Origin: Shinella zoogloeoides
GTDB taxonomy: Bacteria; Pseudomonadota; Alphaproteobacteria; Rhizobiales; Rhizobiaceae
Length of the DNA: 64,000 nucleotides
Assembly: GCF_033705735.1 (NCBI RefSeq)
Contig: NZ_CP131130.1
Coordinates: 1,305,001 to 1,369,000, forward strand
Direction of reading: 5' to 3'
Positions 53,353-63,761 of the stretch are shown in pieces (the stretch's first letter is position 1; each line of letters begins with the position of its first letter). Both the position numbers and the translations under genes were made by a program. The notes under the pieces were generated by a model. The model was not told the DNA's origin and did no database searches. It worked only from the letters and a program-made list of their open reading frames with translations.

Positions 53353-54507
53353 TTATCTTTTGTGGCTCGTGTCGAGCCGGCGTTCCACGAAGGCCGAGTA
53401 GCGCGACATGCCGAAGCAGAAAATCCAGAACACGAAGCCGGCGAAGATCAGGCCCGTCAGCGGCGTGACGGGGGTGATCCAGCCCGAATCCCCAAAACTC
53501 GCCTTCACGATGCCCAGCAGGTCGTACATCGAGATGATCGTGACGAGGGACGTATCCTTGAACATGCCGATGAAGGTATTCACGATGCCCGGTATCACGA
53601 GTTTGATGGCCTGCGGTAGCACGACGAAGGTCATTTTGTGGAAGTAGTTTAGACCAAGAGCGTCGGCCGCTTCATATTGCCCTTTCGGAATGGCTTGAAG
53701 ACCACCGCGAATAACCTCCGCCATATAGGCGGACGCGAAGATCGACACGCCGACGAGGGCACGCAGGAACTTGTCGATATTGTTGCCCGGCGTCAGGAAG
53801 AGCGGCAGCAGCACGCTCGCCATGAAGAGGACGGTGATCAGCGGCACGCCGCGGATCAGCTCGATGAAGACGACGCTGACCGTCTTCATCACCGGCATGC
53901 GCGAGCGCCGCCCGAGCGCCAGCAGGATGCCCGCCGGCAGCGAGACGACGATGCCGACGAAGGAGAGGATGAGCGTCACCATCAGTCCGCCCCACAGCGA
54001 CGTCTCCACATGCCGCAGGCCGAACGAGCCACCGAGCAGCAGGAAGAAGGAAACGAGCGGGAAGGCGATGAGCAGCAGGAGAGCGTTCAGTCCCTTGCGC
54101 GGCACCTTCGGCATCAGGAACGGCACGAGCAGCGCCACGAACAGCGCGACCACCAGGAGCGGCCGCCACAGCTCGTCGCGAGGATAGGAGCCGAACATGA
54201 ACTGCACGAAGCGATCGTTCACATAGGCCCAGCAGGCGCCGCTCCAGCCGGTCGGCAACTGGCCGCCCTGGTCGGTGGTGAGGCAGACCGTGCGGTCCGC
54301 CCCGGTCCAGACCGCGGAGACGAAAAGCCAGTTGAGCGCCTTCGGCACGTAGTAGAGGATCGCCGTGATGGCGAGGATGGACAGGATGCTGTCCTTCCAC
54401 GAGGCGAACAGGTTGTTGCGGATCCAGGCGAAGGCCGATGCCTCGGAGGCCGGCGGCTTTTCCGCTTCGAGGAACCGCTCGCGGACATAGGTCGTGGTCT
54501 CGGTCAT
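53353..54507 (-). CDS. aapM: General L-amino acid ABC transporter, permease AapM
   Basis: 384 residues from ATG 54507, the position that agrees with the frame and lies one base from the aapQ stop. Typical of AapM, it has an N-terminal extension with [12 protein letters not shown] and [12 protein letters not shown] segments. The C-terminal permease domain (about 180-384) has the EAA-loop pattern [19 protein letters not shown]. It has about seven to eight membrane helices. Confidence 0.94.
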   Translation of the reverse strand: MTETTTYVRERFLEAEKPPASEASAFAWIRNNLFASWKDSILSILAITAILYYVPKALNWLFVSAVWTGADRTVCLTTDQGGQLPTGWSGACWAYVNDRFVQFMFGSYPRDELWRPLLVVALFVALLVPFLMPKVPRKGLNALLLLIAFPLVSFFLLLGGSFGLRHVETSLWGGLMVTLILSFVGIVVSLPAGILLALGRRSRMPVMKTVSVVFIELIRGVPLITVLFMASVLLPLFLTPGNNIDKFLRALVGVSIFASAYMAEVIRGGLQAIPKGQYEAADALGLNYFHKMTFVVLPQAIKLVIPGIVNTFIGMFKDTSLVTIISMYDLLGIVKASFGDSGWITPVTPLTGLIFAGFVFWIFCFGMSRYSAFVERRLDTSHKR

Positions 54508-54508
54508 C

Positions 54509-55717
54509 TCAGCGCTCCACCAGGGCCATCTTGGCATTGAACCAGTTCATGAACAGCGAGGTGATGAGGCTGATCGAGACATAGATCAGCATCCAGATCG
54601 AGATGATCTCGATCGACTTGCCGGACTGGTTGAGGATGGTGCCGCCGACCGCGACGAGGTCGGCATAGCCGACGGCCACCGCGAGCGAGGAGTTCTTGAT
54701 GAGGTTGAGATATTGCGAGGTGAGCGGCGGGATGATGATCCGCAGCGCCTGCGGCAGCACGACGAGCCGCGTTGCCTGCCCGGCACGAAGGCCGAGCGCA
54801 TAGGACGCCTCCGACTGGCCCTTCGACACGCCGCGAATGCCGGCGCGCACGATCTCGGCGATGAACGAGGCCGTGTAGAGCGAGAGCGCGAGATAGAGCG
54901 CCAGGAATTCCGGCCCGATCACCATGCCGCCCTTCATGTTGAAGGAGCCGGGGACCGGATAGTCGAGCGAGAGCGGCATGCCCATCAGCACATGCACGAC
55001 GAGCGGCAGGAGCACGATCAGGCCGAGATTGACCCAGAGCACCGGCGGGCGCTTGCCCGTGGCGCGCTGGCGCCCATTCGCCCAGATCGTGAAAGCGATC
55101 GCCGTGACGATGCCAAGGAGGAAGGCGCCGAACACGATCCCGAAACCTTCGCCGAAGACCGGCGCAGGCATATAGATGCCGCGGTTCGAGATGAAGAATG
55201 CGGCGTCGGGGTTTTCCTGCACATGCTGGAAGATGCTGCGGATCGACGGCAGCAGGGCGAGAACGCCGAGATACCAGAAGAAGATGACCAGCAGCGGCGG
55301 GATGTTGCGGAAGATTTCCACATAGACCGTGCAGAGCCTGGCGATCAGCCAGTTGTGCGACAGGCGCCCGATGCCGACGAGAAGGCCGACGATCGTCGCG
55401 GTGACGATGCCGGCGGCGGCGATGACGAGCGTGTTGATGAGGCCGACCTGCAGCGCGCGGAAATAGGTGGAATCGCTGGAATAGGCGATCAGCGTCTGCG
55501 CGATGTCGAAGCCGGCGCGGCTGTTGAGGAAGCCAAAGCCCGCCGACATGTTGGCGCGGGCGAGGTTCTGGATGACGTTGTGCCACGCATACCAGACGGC
55601 GGCGACGATTATCACGAACGTCACGATCTGATAGACGACGCTTCTCAGCGCTGGATTGTAGAGTAGAGATACCTTCGGCGGTTCGCCGGACCCTGTTCGG
55701 GCATCCGCAAGAGCCAT
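54509..55717 (-). CDS. aapQ: General L-amino acid ABC transporter, permease AapQ
   Basis: 402 residues. A short cytoplasmic N-terminus is followed by about eight membrane helices. The EAA-loop signature is [19 protein letters not shown], and an atypically long periplasmic loop with [10 protein letters not shown] is shared with AapQ homologues. It forms the pore with AapM. It is 91 bp downstream of aapJ, with a strong hairpin in that gap. Confidence 0.94.
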   Translation of the reverse strand: MALADARTGSGEPPKVSLLYNPALRSVVYQIVTFVIIVAAVWYAWHNVIQNLARANMSAGFGFLNSRAGFDIAQTLIAYSSDSTYFRALQVGLINTLVIAAAGIVTATIVGLLVGIGRLSHNWLIARLCTVYVEIFRNIPPLLVIFFWYLGVLALLPSIRSIFQHVQENPDAAFFISNRGIYMPAPVFGEGFGIVFGAFLLGIVTAIAFTIWANGRQRATGKRPPVLWVNLGLIVLLPLVVHVLMGMPLSLDYPVPGSFNMKGGMVIGPEFLALYLALSLYTASFIAEIVRAGIRGVSKGQSEASYALGLRAGQATRLVVLPQALRIIIPPLTSQYLNLIKNSSLAVAVGYADLVAVGGTILNQSGKSIEIISIWMLIYVSISLITSLFMNWFNAKMALVER

Positions 55718-55768
55718 GCATTTCCCCTGACGTTGTTTTCGCCCTGTTTTCCGGGCGTTTCATTAAAG

Positions 55769-55792
55769 GGGAGGGCAGTTTTCTGCCCTCCC
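55769..55792 (-). promoter_or_regulatory. Stable hairpin between aapJ and aapQ
   Basis: Perfect 10-bp stem GGGAGGGCAG/CTGCCCTCCC around a TTTT loop, with no T tail after it. Such hairpins between a binding-protein gene and downstream permease genes usually protect the 5' segment of the mRNA, so AapJ is made in excess. That function here is inferred. Confidence 0.75.
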
Positions 55793-55808
55793 GATGCGGT
55801 CGATCCGG

Positions 55809-56837
55809 TTAGCGGATCGGCGGAGCGTACTGCAGGCCGCCCTTCGTCCACAGCCCGTTCAGGCCGCGGGCGATCTTGAGCGGGGAGCCTTCGCCGATAT
55901 TGCGTTCGAAGGATTCGCCGTAATTGCCGACGGCCTTGATGATCTGCACGGCCCAGTCCTTCGGCACGCCGAGGTCGGCGCCGATGGTGCTGTCGGCTTC
56001 TTCACCGAGGAAGCGCTTGATGTCCGGGTTTTCGGACTTCTTCATCTCTTCGACATTCGCCTGCGTGATGCCGAATTCCTCGGCGGCCACCATCGCGTAG
56101 TGCGACCAGGTCACGATGTCGAACCACTTGGAATCGTTCTGGCGGACGGCCGGGCCGAGCGGCTCCTTGGAGATGATTTCCGGCAGGACCATGTGGTCGT
56201 CCGGATTGGTCATCTTCAGGCGGATCGAGTAGAGACCCGAGGCGTCGGTCGTGTAGGCATCGCAGCGGCCGGCATTGTAGGCGGCGTCCGCCTCATCCTG
56301 CGCTTCGAAGACGACCGGCTTGAAATCCATGTTGTTGGCACGGAAATAGTCGGCAAGGTTGAGTTCGGTGGTCGTGCCGGACTGCACGCAGACGGATGCG
56401 CCGGAAAGCTCCAGCGCGGACTTCACGCCGAGTTCCTTCTTCACCATGAAGCCCTGGCCGTCATAGTAGTTGACTGCGCGGAAATCGAAGCCGAGCTGCG
56501 TATCGCGGCTGATGCTCCAGGTGGTGTTGCGGGAAAGGATATCGACTTCGCCGGACTGCAGGGCCGGGAAGCGGTCCTTGGCCGAGAGGGGCGTGTACTT
56601 CACCTTCGTGGCATCGCCGAAGACGGCGGCGGCCACGGCCTTGCAGAGATCGACGTCGAGACCGGACCAGTTGCCCGCCGAATCCTGCGCGCCGAAACCG
56701 GCGAGATTCGAGCCGTTCACGCCGCACTGGACGAAGCCCTTGGCCTTCACATCGGAAAGCGTGTCAGCCTGAGATGCCGTTGCGCCAAGCCCCAGTACGG
56801 CGGCGCCGACGAGCGCCGTCACGATTTTTTTTGCCAT
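55809..56837 (-). CDS. aapJ: General L-amino acid ABC transporter, periplasmic binding protein
   Basis: 342 residues with a signal peptide (ALVGAAVLGLGATASQADT). The SBP_bac_3 fold has GVNGSNLAGFGAQDSAGNWS, then DLCKAVAAAVFGDATKV and AVNYYDGQGFMV. Two Cys (QCGVN and DLCKA) form the conserved AapJ pair. It delivers a broad range of L-amino acids to AapQMP. As first gene of the operon it follows a candidate promoter at 56939-56967. Confidence 0.95.
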   Translation of the reverse strand: MAKKIVTALVGAAVLGLGATASQADTLSDVKAKGFVQCGVNGSNLAGFGAQDSAGNWSGLDVDLCKAVAAAVFGDATKVKYTPLSAKDRFPALQSGEVDILSRNTTWSISRDTQLGFDFRAVNYYDGQGFMVKKELGVKSALELSGASVCVQSGTTTELNLADYFRANNMDFKPVVFEAQDEADAAYNAGRCDAYTTDASGLYSIRLKMTNPDDHMVLPEIISKEPLGPAVRQNDSKWFDIVTWSHYAMVAAEEFGITQANVEEMKKSENPDIKRFLGEEADSTIGADLGVPKDWAVQIIKAVGNYGESFERNIGEGSPLKIARGLNGLWTKGGLQYAPPIR

Positions 56838-57191
56838 TTTTTACAACCTTTTTCTGTTGTCTTGTTTTATCCGCCGGCCCCTCTTCCCTCAAAGGGCACG
56901 CCTGCGGAACTCGCTACCCTCCCGGTGCGAGGTTGCTTATCTCATGCTCAAAATGACGCAGGGTCAAGGGAGGGTCGCCATTTTCCGGCCACGATTCCGA
57001 TTTTGCCGTCGAATGGCGGAATTTTGGGCGGAAAAGCGTGGATTTGTGCAGTAAATCGCTCAAAAAATCACGCAATCGGCCTTCACGGGCGGGTTTTCGC
57101 GTCTTTATCCTTTCGTATTGGGGTTGACCTCAGAGGTCCTCTGGCGAAAAGTCGGCGCCTCCACATTTCTCGCAATTCCCGGACCGAACCC
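56838..57191. other. 354-bp divergent control region between aapJ and metC
   Basis: Holds the aapJ promoter candidate and the metC promoter. A GACCT-CAG-AGGTC palindrome lies at 57126-57138, overlapping a -35-like TTGACC (57124-57129). No SAM-II riboswitch or other metabolite-binding RNA is recognisable ahead of metC. Confidence 0.5.
56939..56967 (-). promoter_or_regulatory. Candidate aapJ promoter
   Basis: On the minus strand, TTGACC (56962-56967) and TGAGAT (56939-56944) are separated by 17 bases, about 100 bp upstream of the aapJ ATG. The -35 matches well; the -10 is a moderate match. Confidence 0.4.
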
Positions 57192-58382
57192 ATGAAAAAC
57201 AGAGACGAAATCCTCGCCGGCGCCGGCGTGAACACCCGCCTTGCCCATGCCGGAAACGACCCGGCCGAGTTTCACGGTTTCGTCAATCCGCCGGTGGTCC
57301 ACGCCTCGACCGTGCTCTTCCCGAATGCCGCGACCATGGAAAACCGCGGGCAGAAATACACCTACGGCACCCGCGGCACGCCGACGACCGATGCGCTCTG
57401 CGCGGCGATCGACGAGCTGGAAGGGTCGGCCGGAACGATTCTCGTGCCCTCGGGCCTTGCCGCCGTCACCGTGCCGTTCCTCGCCTATCTTTCGGCCGGC
57501 GACCACGCGCTCATCGTCGATTCGGTCTATCACCCGACCCGCCATTTCTGCGACACGATGCTGAAGCGCCTCGGCGTGACGGTGGAATATTACGATCCGA
57601 TGATCGGCGCGGGCATCGAGGCGCTGATCCGGCCGAACACGAAGCTGGTGCATACCGAGGCGCCGGGCTCCAACACCTTCGAGATGCAGGATATCCCGGC
57701 CATCGCCGCCGCCGCCCACAAGCACGGCGCGGTCGTGACGATGGACAATACCTGGGCGACGCCGCTCTATTTCCGCCCGCTCGATTTCGGCGTGGATGTT
57801 TCCATCCATGCGGCGACGAAATATCCGGCCGGGCACTCGGACGTGCTGTTCGGCACCGTCTCGGCCAACGCCGCCCATTGGGAGCAGCTGCACGAGACCC
57901 AGATCACGCTCGGCACCTGCGCCTCGCCGGACGATGCCTACCAGGTGCTGCGCGGCCTTCGCACCATGGGCGTGCGGCTGGAGCGGCACCAGGAAAGCGC
58001 GCTGGAGCTCGCCCGCTGGCTGGAGGGCGTCGACGACGTTTCGCGCGTTCTGCATCCGGCCCTACCGAGCTTCCAGGGCCATGATCTCTGGAAGCGCGAC
58101 TTCAAGGGTGCGAGCGGCATCTTCTCCATCGTGCTGAAGGGCGGCTCGCCGGAACGCTACAAGGCCAAGGCCCATGCCTTCCTCGATGCGCTCGGCATTT
58201 TCGGCCTCGGCTATTCCTGGGGCGGCTTTGAGTGCCTTGCCGTGCACGTGTATCTTGGTGACCGCCGGGTGGCCAAGGGGCCGGAGGAGGGGCCGGTGCT
58301 GCGGTTGCAGATCGGCCTCGAGGACGTGAAGGATATCAAGGCGGATATCGAGCGCGGGCTGGCCGCGGCGCGGGCGGTATAG
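57192..58382 (+). CDS. metC: Cystathionine beta-lyase
   Basis: 396 residues from ATG 57192. It is a PLP-dependent Cys/Met metabolism lyase. FVNPPVVHASTVLFPNAAT at the N-terminus is the family opening, TYGTRGTPTTDAL follows, DNTWATPLYF holds the PLP-binding Asp, and the catalytic PLP-Lys is in HAATKYPAGHSD. Family type is the rhizobial MetC, which cleaves cystathionine to homocysteine. It converges on no gene; IS110 copy 2 lies 36 bp after the stop. Confidence 0.92.
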   Translation: MKNRDEILAGAGVNTRLAHAGNDPAEFHGFVNPPVVHASTVLFPNAATMENRGQKYTYGTRGTPTTDALCAAIDELEGSAGTILVPSGLAAVTVPFLAYLSAGDHALIVDSVYHPTRHFCDTMLKRLGVTVEYYDPMIGAGIEALIRPNTKLVHTEAPGSNTFEMQDIPAIAAAAHKHGAVVTMDNTWATPLYFRPLDFGVDVSIHAATKYPAGHSDVLFGTVSANAAHWEQLHETQITLGTCASPDDAYQVLRGLRTMGVRLERHQESALELARWLEGVDDVSRVLHPALPSFQGHDLWKRDFKGASGIFSIVLKGGSPERYKAKAHAFLDALGIFGLGYSWGGFECLAVHVYLGDRRVAKGPEEGPVLRLQIGLEDVKDIKADIERGLAAARAV

Positions 58383-59537
<1,155 letters not shown>

Positions 59538-59553
59538 CAACAAAGACAGTCGC

Positions 59554-59576
59554 TCTCCCCGCAAGCGGGGAGAAGG
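59554..59576 (+). repeat. Right half of palindromic repeat A at IS110 copy 2
   Basis: TCTCCCCGCAAGC... completing the interrupted repeat; duplicated at 59708-59730 by the tandem duplication, where it is no longer next to an IS. Confidence 0.88.
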
Positions 59577-59659
59577 AGAGGATGTGATACCTCGCCAATC
59601 TTGATCATAGCACTTCAGGAAACCGGTTCCGGCGAACGGGAAACCAGTGCGACAAAGTC

Positions 59660-59707
59660 CCTTCTCCCCGCCTGTGGGGAGAAGGTGCCGGCAGGCGGAT
59701 GAGGGGC
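59660..59707 (-). repeat. Intact palindromic repeat A
   Basis: Inverted copy with the exact target word GGCACCTTCTCCCC on the minus strand, so it is an unoccupied potential IS110 site. Repeated at 59814-59861. Confidence 0.9.
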
Positions 59708-59813
59708 TCTCCCCGCAAGCGGGGAGAAGGAGAGGATGTGATACCTCGCCAATCTTGATCATAGCACTTCAGGAAACCGGTTCCGGCGAACGGGAAACCA
59801 GTGCGACAAAGTC

Positions 59814-59861
59814 CCTTCTCCCCGCCTGTGGGGAGAAGGTGCCGGCAGGCGGATGAGGGGC
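59814..59861 (-). repeat. Intact palindromic repeat A, duplicated copy
   Basis: Second copy of the 59660-59707 repeat, 154 bp away, ending 5 bp before the FAD monooxygenase stop. Confidence 0.9.
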
Positions 59862-59865
59862 TCTT

Positions 59866-61026
59866 TCACTCCGGCGTGCGATATCCGTAAAGCCAGTCGA
59901 AATCCGCCGCGAGGCTTTCCGGCTTGCGCAGCGACAGGACCAGATTTCGCGCGAGCGCGACCGGGCCTCGGGCATGATAGGCGAAGCGGTTGAACGCACC
60001 GCGGCTGCGCACGCGCGAAACACGCGCACGGCGAGTCTTCTCGAAGCCGTCGAGGGCCGCTCCGATGTCCGTGGCCCTTGCCAGCCTTTCGGCAAGCAAG
60101 GCGGCATCCTCGATCGCCATCGCCGCGCCCTGCGCCGCGAAGGGCGTCATGGCGTGGGCGGCATCGCCGATCAGCACCGTTTTCCCGCCATCCGTCCATG
60201 CGCCGTCCGGGCAGCCGAAGAGCGGCCAGACGAGCGGATTCTGCGCATCCGGTAGGAGGCCGCGGATATCCGGGTGCCAGCCCTTGAAGGCATCCAGCAG
60301 GCGGCCGCGCGTCCGCGCATCGCCCTTGCGCAACCAGCCCTCGGCCGGCGCGTCCGGCTGGGCATGGATCGCGACGATGTTGAAGACGTCCGTTTCGGCG
60401 AGCGGATAGGCGACGAGATGGGCATTCGGCCCGAGGAAGGCCGCGACCGTGCGCGGATCGAGAAAGGACGGCGCGGCTTCATAGGGCACGAGGAAGCGCC
60501 AGGCGACATTGCCGGAGTAGCGGGCGGGCAGGGCGCCCGGCACCGCGCTCCGCAGGCGCGACCAGACGCCGTCCGCCGCGATCAGGACATCGGCCGGCGC
60601 GAGGGAAAGAGCAGCCTCGGCATTTGCGATATGCTCGTCGATCGTCAGCGTGCATAGCGGTTCGGCGCGAACGGCCTCGATGAGGACCTTTTGCAGCGAG
60701 GCGCGGTGGAGGACGCCATAGGGCGCGCCCCAGCGGCTCTCGGCCGCCGTACCGGCGGGAACGGAGGCGAGGGGCGCAAGCGAGAGGCCGGAGGAGAGGA
60801 GAATATGGTCCGGCTCGGTCCAGCGGGCGCGCAGCGCATCGAGAAGGCCGAGATCGGCGAGGATGCGCGAGGCATTCGGCGAGAGCTGCAGGCCGGCGCC
60901 GACCTCTGCAAGCGCCGGGGCCTGTTCAAGAACATGCGAGACGATGCCCTTGCGGGCGAGCGCAAGGGCCGTCGTCAGGCCGGCAATGCCGGCGCCGACG
61001 ATCGTTACGGATTTGACGGAAGACAT
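59866..61026 (-). CDS. FAD-dependent monooxygenase (salicylate-hydroxylase-like)
   Basis: 386 residues. The N-terminal Rossmann motif is VGAGIAGLTTALALARKG, the DG motif is IAADGVWSRLR (about 149-160), and the GD motif is VLIGDAAHAMTPFAAQGA (about 285-300). The order fits class A flavoprotein hydroxylases such as salicylate or 6-hydroxynicotinate hydroxylase. No aromatic-degradation partner is present nearby, so substrate is open. It is 22 bp downstream of the small zinc-finger gene on the same strand. Confidence 0.88.
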   Translation of the reverse strand: MSSVKSVTIVGAGIAGLTTALALARKGIVSHVLEQAPALAEVGAGLQLSPNASRILADLGLLDALRARWTEPDHILLSSGLSLAPLASVPAGTAAESRWGAPYGVLHRASLQKVLIEAVRAEPLCTLTIDEHIANAEAALSLAPADVLIAADGVWSRLRSAVPGALPARYSGNVAWRFLVPYEAAPSFLDPRTVAAFLGPNAHLVAYPLAETDVFNIVAIHAQPDAPAEGWLRKGDARTRGRLLDAFKGWHPDIRGLLPDAQNPLVWPLFGCPDGAWTDGGKTVLIGDAAHAMTPFAAQGAAMAIEDAALLAERLARATDIGAALDGFEKTRRARVSRVRSRGAFNRFAYHARGPVALARNLVLSLRKPESLAADFDWLYGYRTPE

Positions 61027-61048
61027 GGGAGTGCCGGCCTTCCGGCCG

Positions 61049-61297
61049 TCACGCCGCCACCTGGTTGGTGAAGGTGCAGCCGACCGGATCGGTCTGGGTG
61101 GCCTTCAGCGCCGGGTTGTAGCGGTAGAGCGTCGAGCAGTAGGGGCAGACCTTCTCGTTGTCGTCGCCCATGTCGAGGAAGACGTGCGGATGGTCGTAGG
61201 GCACGGAAGCGCCGACGCACATGAATTCCTTCACGCCGATCTCGATCGTGCGGTGGCCGCCGTCGTTCTGGAAATGGGGAATGCTGTGCCCAGCCAT
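61049..61297 (-). CDS. CHCC zinc-finger domain protein (NDUFS6-like)
   Basis: 82 residues. The zf-CHCC motif C27 ... H36/H38 ... C51-x2-C54 (EFMCVGASVPYDHPHVF, EKVCPYC) matches the small zinc protein related to mitochondrial complex I subunit NDUFS6. In alphaproteobacteria it is taken as an accessory complex I subunit, although this gene is not next to the nuo cluster. It is probably co-transcribed with the FAD monooxygenase. Confidence 0.88.
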   Translation of the reverse strand: MAGHSIPHFQNDGGHRTIEIGVKEFMCVGASVPYDHPHVFLDMGDDNEKVCPYCSTLYRYNPALKATQTDPVGCTFTNQVAA

Positions 61298-61461
61298 GTG
61301 ATGCTCCGTGGAAATGCGTCTTTTCTGGCGCGGACCATAGTCGCCTTCGGCTTAAATGTGTAGATGCAAAACCGTCGCGCCGGAGGAGAAATCCGCAGCC
61401 GCCGTTTTCCTTTCGGCCGATCGGCATTATGAGCGTGGACAGAAACGAAAGACGGACCGCG

Positions 61462-62247
61462 ATGAACCTCGACAACCCGCCCTTTTCCCGCTTCACCCAT
61501 GACGGCCTCGAGCTCGCCTTCTTCGACGAGGGCGATCCGTCCGGGTATCCGGTGCTACTGATCCACGGCTTTGCCTCCAGCGCGAATGTCAACTGGGTGT
61601 TTCCCGGCTGGCTGAAGACGCTGGGCGATGCCGGCTACCGGGTGATCGCCATCGACAATCGCGGCCATGGCGCGAGCGACAAGCCGCACGACCCGGCGCT
61701 CTACACGCCCCCGCTGATGGCGGGCGATGCCGCGGCGCTCCTCGACCATCTCGGCATTTCCGAGGCGCATGTCTTCGGCTATTCCATGGGCGCGCGCCTC
61801 ACCGCCTTCCTGGCGCTCGCTCATCCGGACCGGGTGCGCTCCGTCGTCTTCGGCGGGCTCGGCATCGGCATGGTGGAGGGCGTCGGCGACTGGGATCCCA
61901 TCGCGGATGCGCTGCTGGCTCCCTCTCTCGACGTGGTGACGCATGAGCGCGGCCGCATGTTCCGCGCCTTCGCCGACCAGACGAAATCCGACCGTCAGGC
62001 GCTCGCCGCCTGCATCATGACCTCGCGCGACCTCCTGACGGTTGAGGATATGGCGCGCATAGACATGCCGGCGCTGATCGGCGTCGGCACGAAGGACGAC
62101 ATTGCCGGCGCGCCCGAGCCGCTCGCCGCGCTGATGCCGGATGCCCGCGCGCTCGACATTCCGGGCCGCGACCACATGCTCGCCGTCGGCGACAAGGTGT
62201 TCAAGCGCGCCGTCCTCGATTTCTACGCGGAGATTGGCGGCCGCTGA
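61462..62247 (+). CDS. Alpha/beta-fold hydrolase
   Basis: 261 residues from ATG 61462; an in-frame ATG at 61429 is the alternative, neither having a strong ribosome site. It shows LLIHGFASSANVNWVFPGW (oxyanion loop), DNRGHGASDKP, the nucleophile Ser in FGYSMGARLTA and the catalytic His in GRDHMLAVG. No cap-domain feature predicts the substrate. It diverges from the zinc-finger gene. Confidence 0.9.
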   Translation: MNLDNPPFSRFTHDGLELAFFDEGDPSGYPVLLIHGFASSANVNWVFPGWLKTLGDAGYRVIAIDNRGHGASDKPHDPALYTPPLMAGDAAALLDHLGISEAHVFGYSMGARLTAFLALAHPDRVRSVVFGGLGIGMVEGVGDWDPIADALLAPSLDVVTHERGRMFRAFADQTKSDRQALAACIMTSRDLLTVEDMARIDMPALIGVGTKDDIAGAPEPLAALMPDARALDIPGRDHMLAVGDKVFKRAVLDFYAEIGGR

Positions 62248-62337
62248 GGCGGACGTTCACGACAACCTGCGGGCGGCCATTCCGCTTGGGCATGCTTTGC
62301 ACTATATTCGGGCGGAACGACACCAAGGAGTGCGGCG

Positions 62338-63171
62338 ATGGTCGCGACGAACGAACTGAGGGCCGGCGAGAAGCTCAAGGCCATGGATCCGATCTGGGAC
62401 AGCCTGCGCGAGGAAGCGCGCGTGGCCGCCCAGGCCGAGCCGCTGCTGGCGGCCTTCCTCTATTCGACGGTGCTCAACCACCGCTCGCTCGAGGAAAGCG
62501 TGATCCACCGCGTCTGCGAGCGCCTCGACCATCCGGACCTCCAAGCGAACCTCCTGCACCAGATCTTCGACGAGATGCTCGAGGACTGGCCGGAATGGGG
62601 CAGCATCCTGCGCGTCGACATCCAGGCCGTCTACGACCGCGACCCGGCCTGCCTGCGCTTCCTCGACGCGGTGCTCTACTTCAAGGGCTTCCACGCCATC
62701 CAGACCCATCGCCTGGCGCACTGGCTGCATGAGAAGGGCCGGCGCGACCTTTCGCTCTATGTGCAGAGCCGGTCCTCCAGCGTCTTCCAGACGGACATCA
62801 ACCCGGCCGCGCGCATCGGCAAGGGCTTCTTCCTCGACCATGCGACGGGCCTCGTCGTCGGCGAGACGGCGGTCATCGGCGATAACGTCTCGATCCTCCA
62901 CAACGTCACGCTCGGCGGCACCGGCAAGGAGGGCGGCGACCGCCATCCGAAGATCGGCGACGGCGTGATGATCGGGGCGGGCGCGAAGATTCTCGGCAAT
63001 ATCCATATCGGCCGTTGCTCGCGCATCGCGGCCGGTTCCGTGGTGCTGAAGGCCGTGCCGCCGAAATCGACGGTCGCGGGCGTGCCGGCCAGGGTCATCG
63101 GCGAGGCTGGCTGCAACGAGCCGTCACGCGCCATGGACCAGCTCCTCGCCGCCTTCGACTACGATCTCTGA
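62338..63171 (+). CDS. cysE: Serine O-acetyltransferase
   Basis: 277 residues. The helical N-terminal SATase domain (about 8-110, DPIWDSLREEARVAAQAEPL) is followed by left-handed beta-helix hexapeptide repeats with AARIGKGFFLDHATGLVVGE and GGTGKEGGDRHPKIGDGV. The catalytic His and Asp sit in FLDHATG and GGDRHPK. It makes O-acetylserine, the acceptor for cysteine synthesis. DUF3126 follows 139 bp later. Confidence 0.95.
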   Translation: MVATNELRAGEKLKAMDPIWDSLREEARVAAQAEPLLAAFLYSTVLNHRSLEESVIHRVCERLDHPDLQANLLHQIFDEMLEDWPEWGSILRVDIQAVYDRDPACLRFLDAVLYFKGFHAIQTHRLAHWLHEKGRRDLSLYVQSRSSSVFQTDINPAARIGKGFFLDHATGLVVGETAVIGDNVSILHNVTLGGTGKEGGDRHPKIGDGVMIGAGAKILGNIHIGRCSRIAAGSVVLKAVPPKSTVAGVPARVIGEAGCNEPSRAMDQLLAAFDYDL

Positions 63172-63310
63172 CCGGACCCGGATGCCCTGCGACGCGGTTT
63201 TCATCCGTGTTGCCTGAAGGCGGCAGGGCGGGAAAAGTCGCTTTCGTGGGTTTACAGGCCAGAGGGCAGGTGCGAGAAGCGCGGCAAATCAACCGTTACG
63301 GAGACATATC

Positions 63311-63514
63311 GTGAAGCCGGAAGAAATCAGGAAGCTCGAGGCCTACTTCAAGCGCAATCTCAACAAGGAGATCGTCGTGAAGGCCCGCCCGCGCAAGGAT
63401 GAATCCGCCGAAGTCTACCTCGCCGACGAATTCCTGGGCGTCATCTTCCGCGACGACGAGGACGGGGAACTGTCCTACAACTTCTCCATGGCGATCCTCG
63501 ACATCGACCTCTGA
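63311..63514 (+). CDS. DUF3126 family protein
   Basis: 67 residues starting at GTG. MKPEEIRKLEAYFKRNLN, then VYLADEFLGVIFRDDEDGEL and a short C-terminus, match the alphaproteobacterial DUF3126 family. It has no known function but often follows cysE. The terminator at 63542-63570 closes the cysE transcript. Confidence 0.9.
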   Translation: MKPEEIRKLEAYFKRNLNKEIVVKARPRKDESAEVYLADEFLGVIFRDDEDGELSYNFSMAILDIDL

Positions 63515-63541
63515 TCCATCGGAAGTTTCGCAGTGACAAAG

Positions 63542-63570
63542 GCCCGGCTGCCCTTGGCGCCGGGCTTTTT
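63542..63570 (+). terminator. Terminator after cysE-DUF3126
   Basis: Stem GCCCGGC/GCCGGGC (63542-63548 and 63559-63565) followed by TTTTT. Confidence 0.9.
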
Positions 63571-63679
63571 CGTTTGGGGCGCTGCCGGCCCATTTCATGA
63601 TCGTTTTGCGACAAAATCGCCGTTTGCGAAGCGCAATGATCATACCTATCGCGCAACATCTTGCTTTGCTTATGGAATA

Positions 63680-63725
63680 TTGCATTGCAGCATCGATATT
63701 GACTTTTTTGTGCGCTGCATATAGT
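63680..63725 (+). promoter_or_regulatory. Phasin promoter with a candidate PhaR operator
   Basis: TTGACT (63699-63704) and TATAGT (63720-63725), 15 apart, form a sub-optimal sigma70-type promoter. Nine bases upstream, TTGC-ATT-GCAG (63680-63690) resembles the TGC-N3-GCA dyad recognised by PhaR, the repressor of phasin and PHA genes in alphaproteobacteria. The site assignment is by similarity only. Confidence 0.45.
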
Positions 63726-63761
63726 TTTCAGGCCACTCACCGGGATCCAAAGGAGACTTCG

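Larger units (their letters stand above)
59553..59860. repeat. 154-bp tandem duplication next to IS110 copy 2
   Basis: Two copies of a 154-bp unit (59553-59706 and 59707-59860). Each begins CTCTCCCCGCAAGC and ends with an inverted repeat A copy. GCTCT occurs at both borders and again at 59860, consistent with duplication by slippage at that microhomology. Confidence 0.93.

Noticed and set aside
55794..57191. In-frame extension of metC to 862 residues
   Set aside because: It is antisense to aapJ; the conserved metC N-terminus begins at 57192.
56838..57191. SAM-II riboswitch ahead of metC
   Set aside because: The conserved pseudoknot segments of that class are not present by eye.
59553..59861. 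CRISPR-like array
   Set aside because: Two direct 154-bp units with palindromic intergenic repeats, no regular short repeat and spacer pattern and no cas genes.
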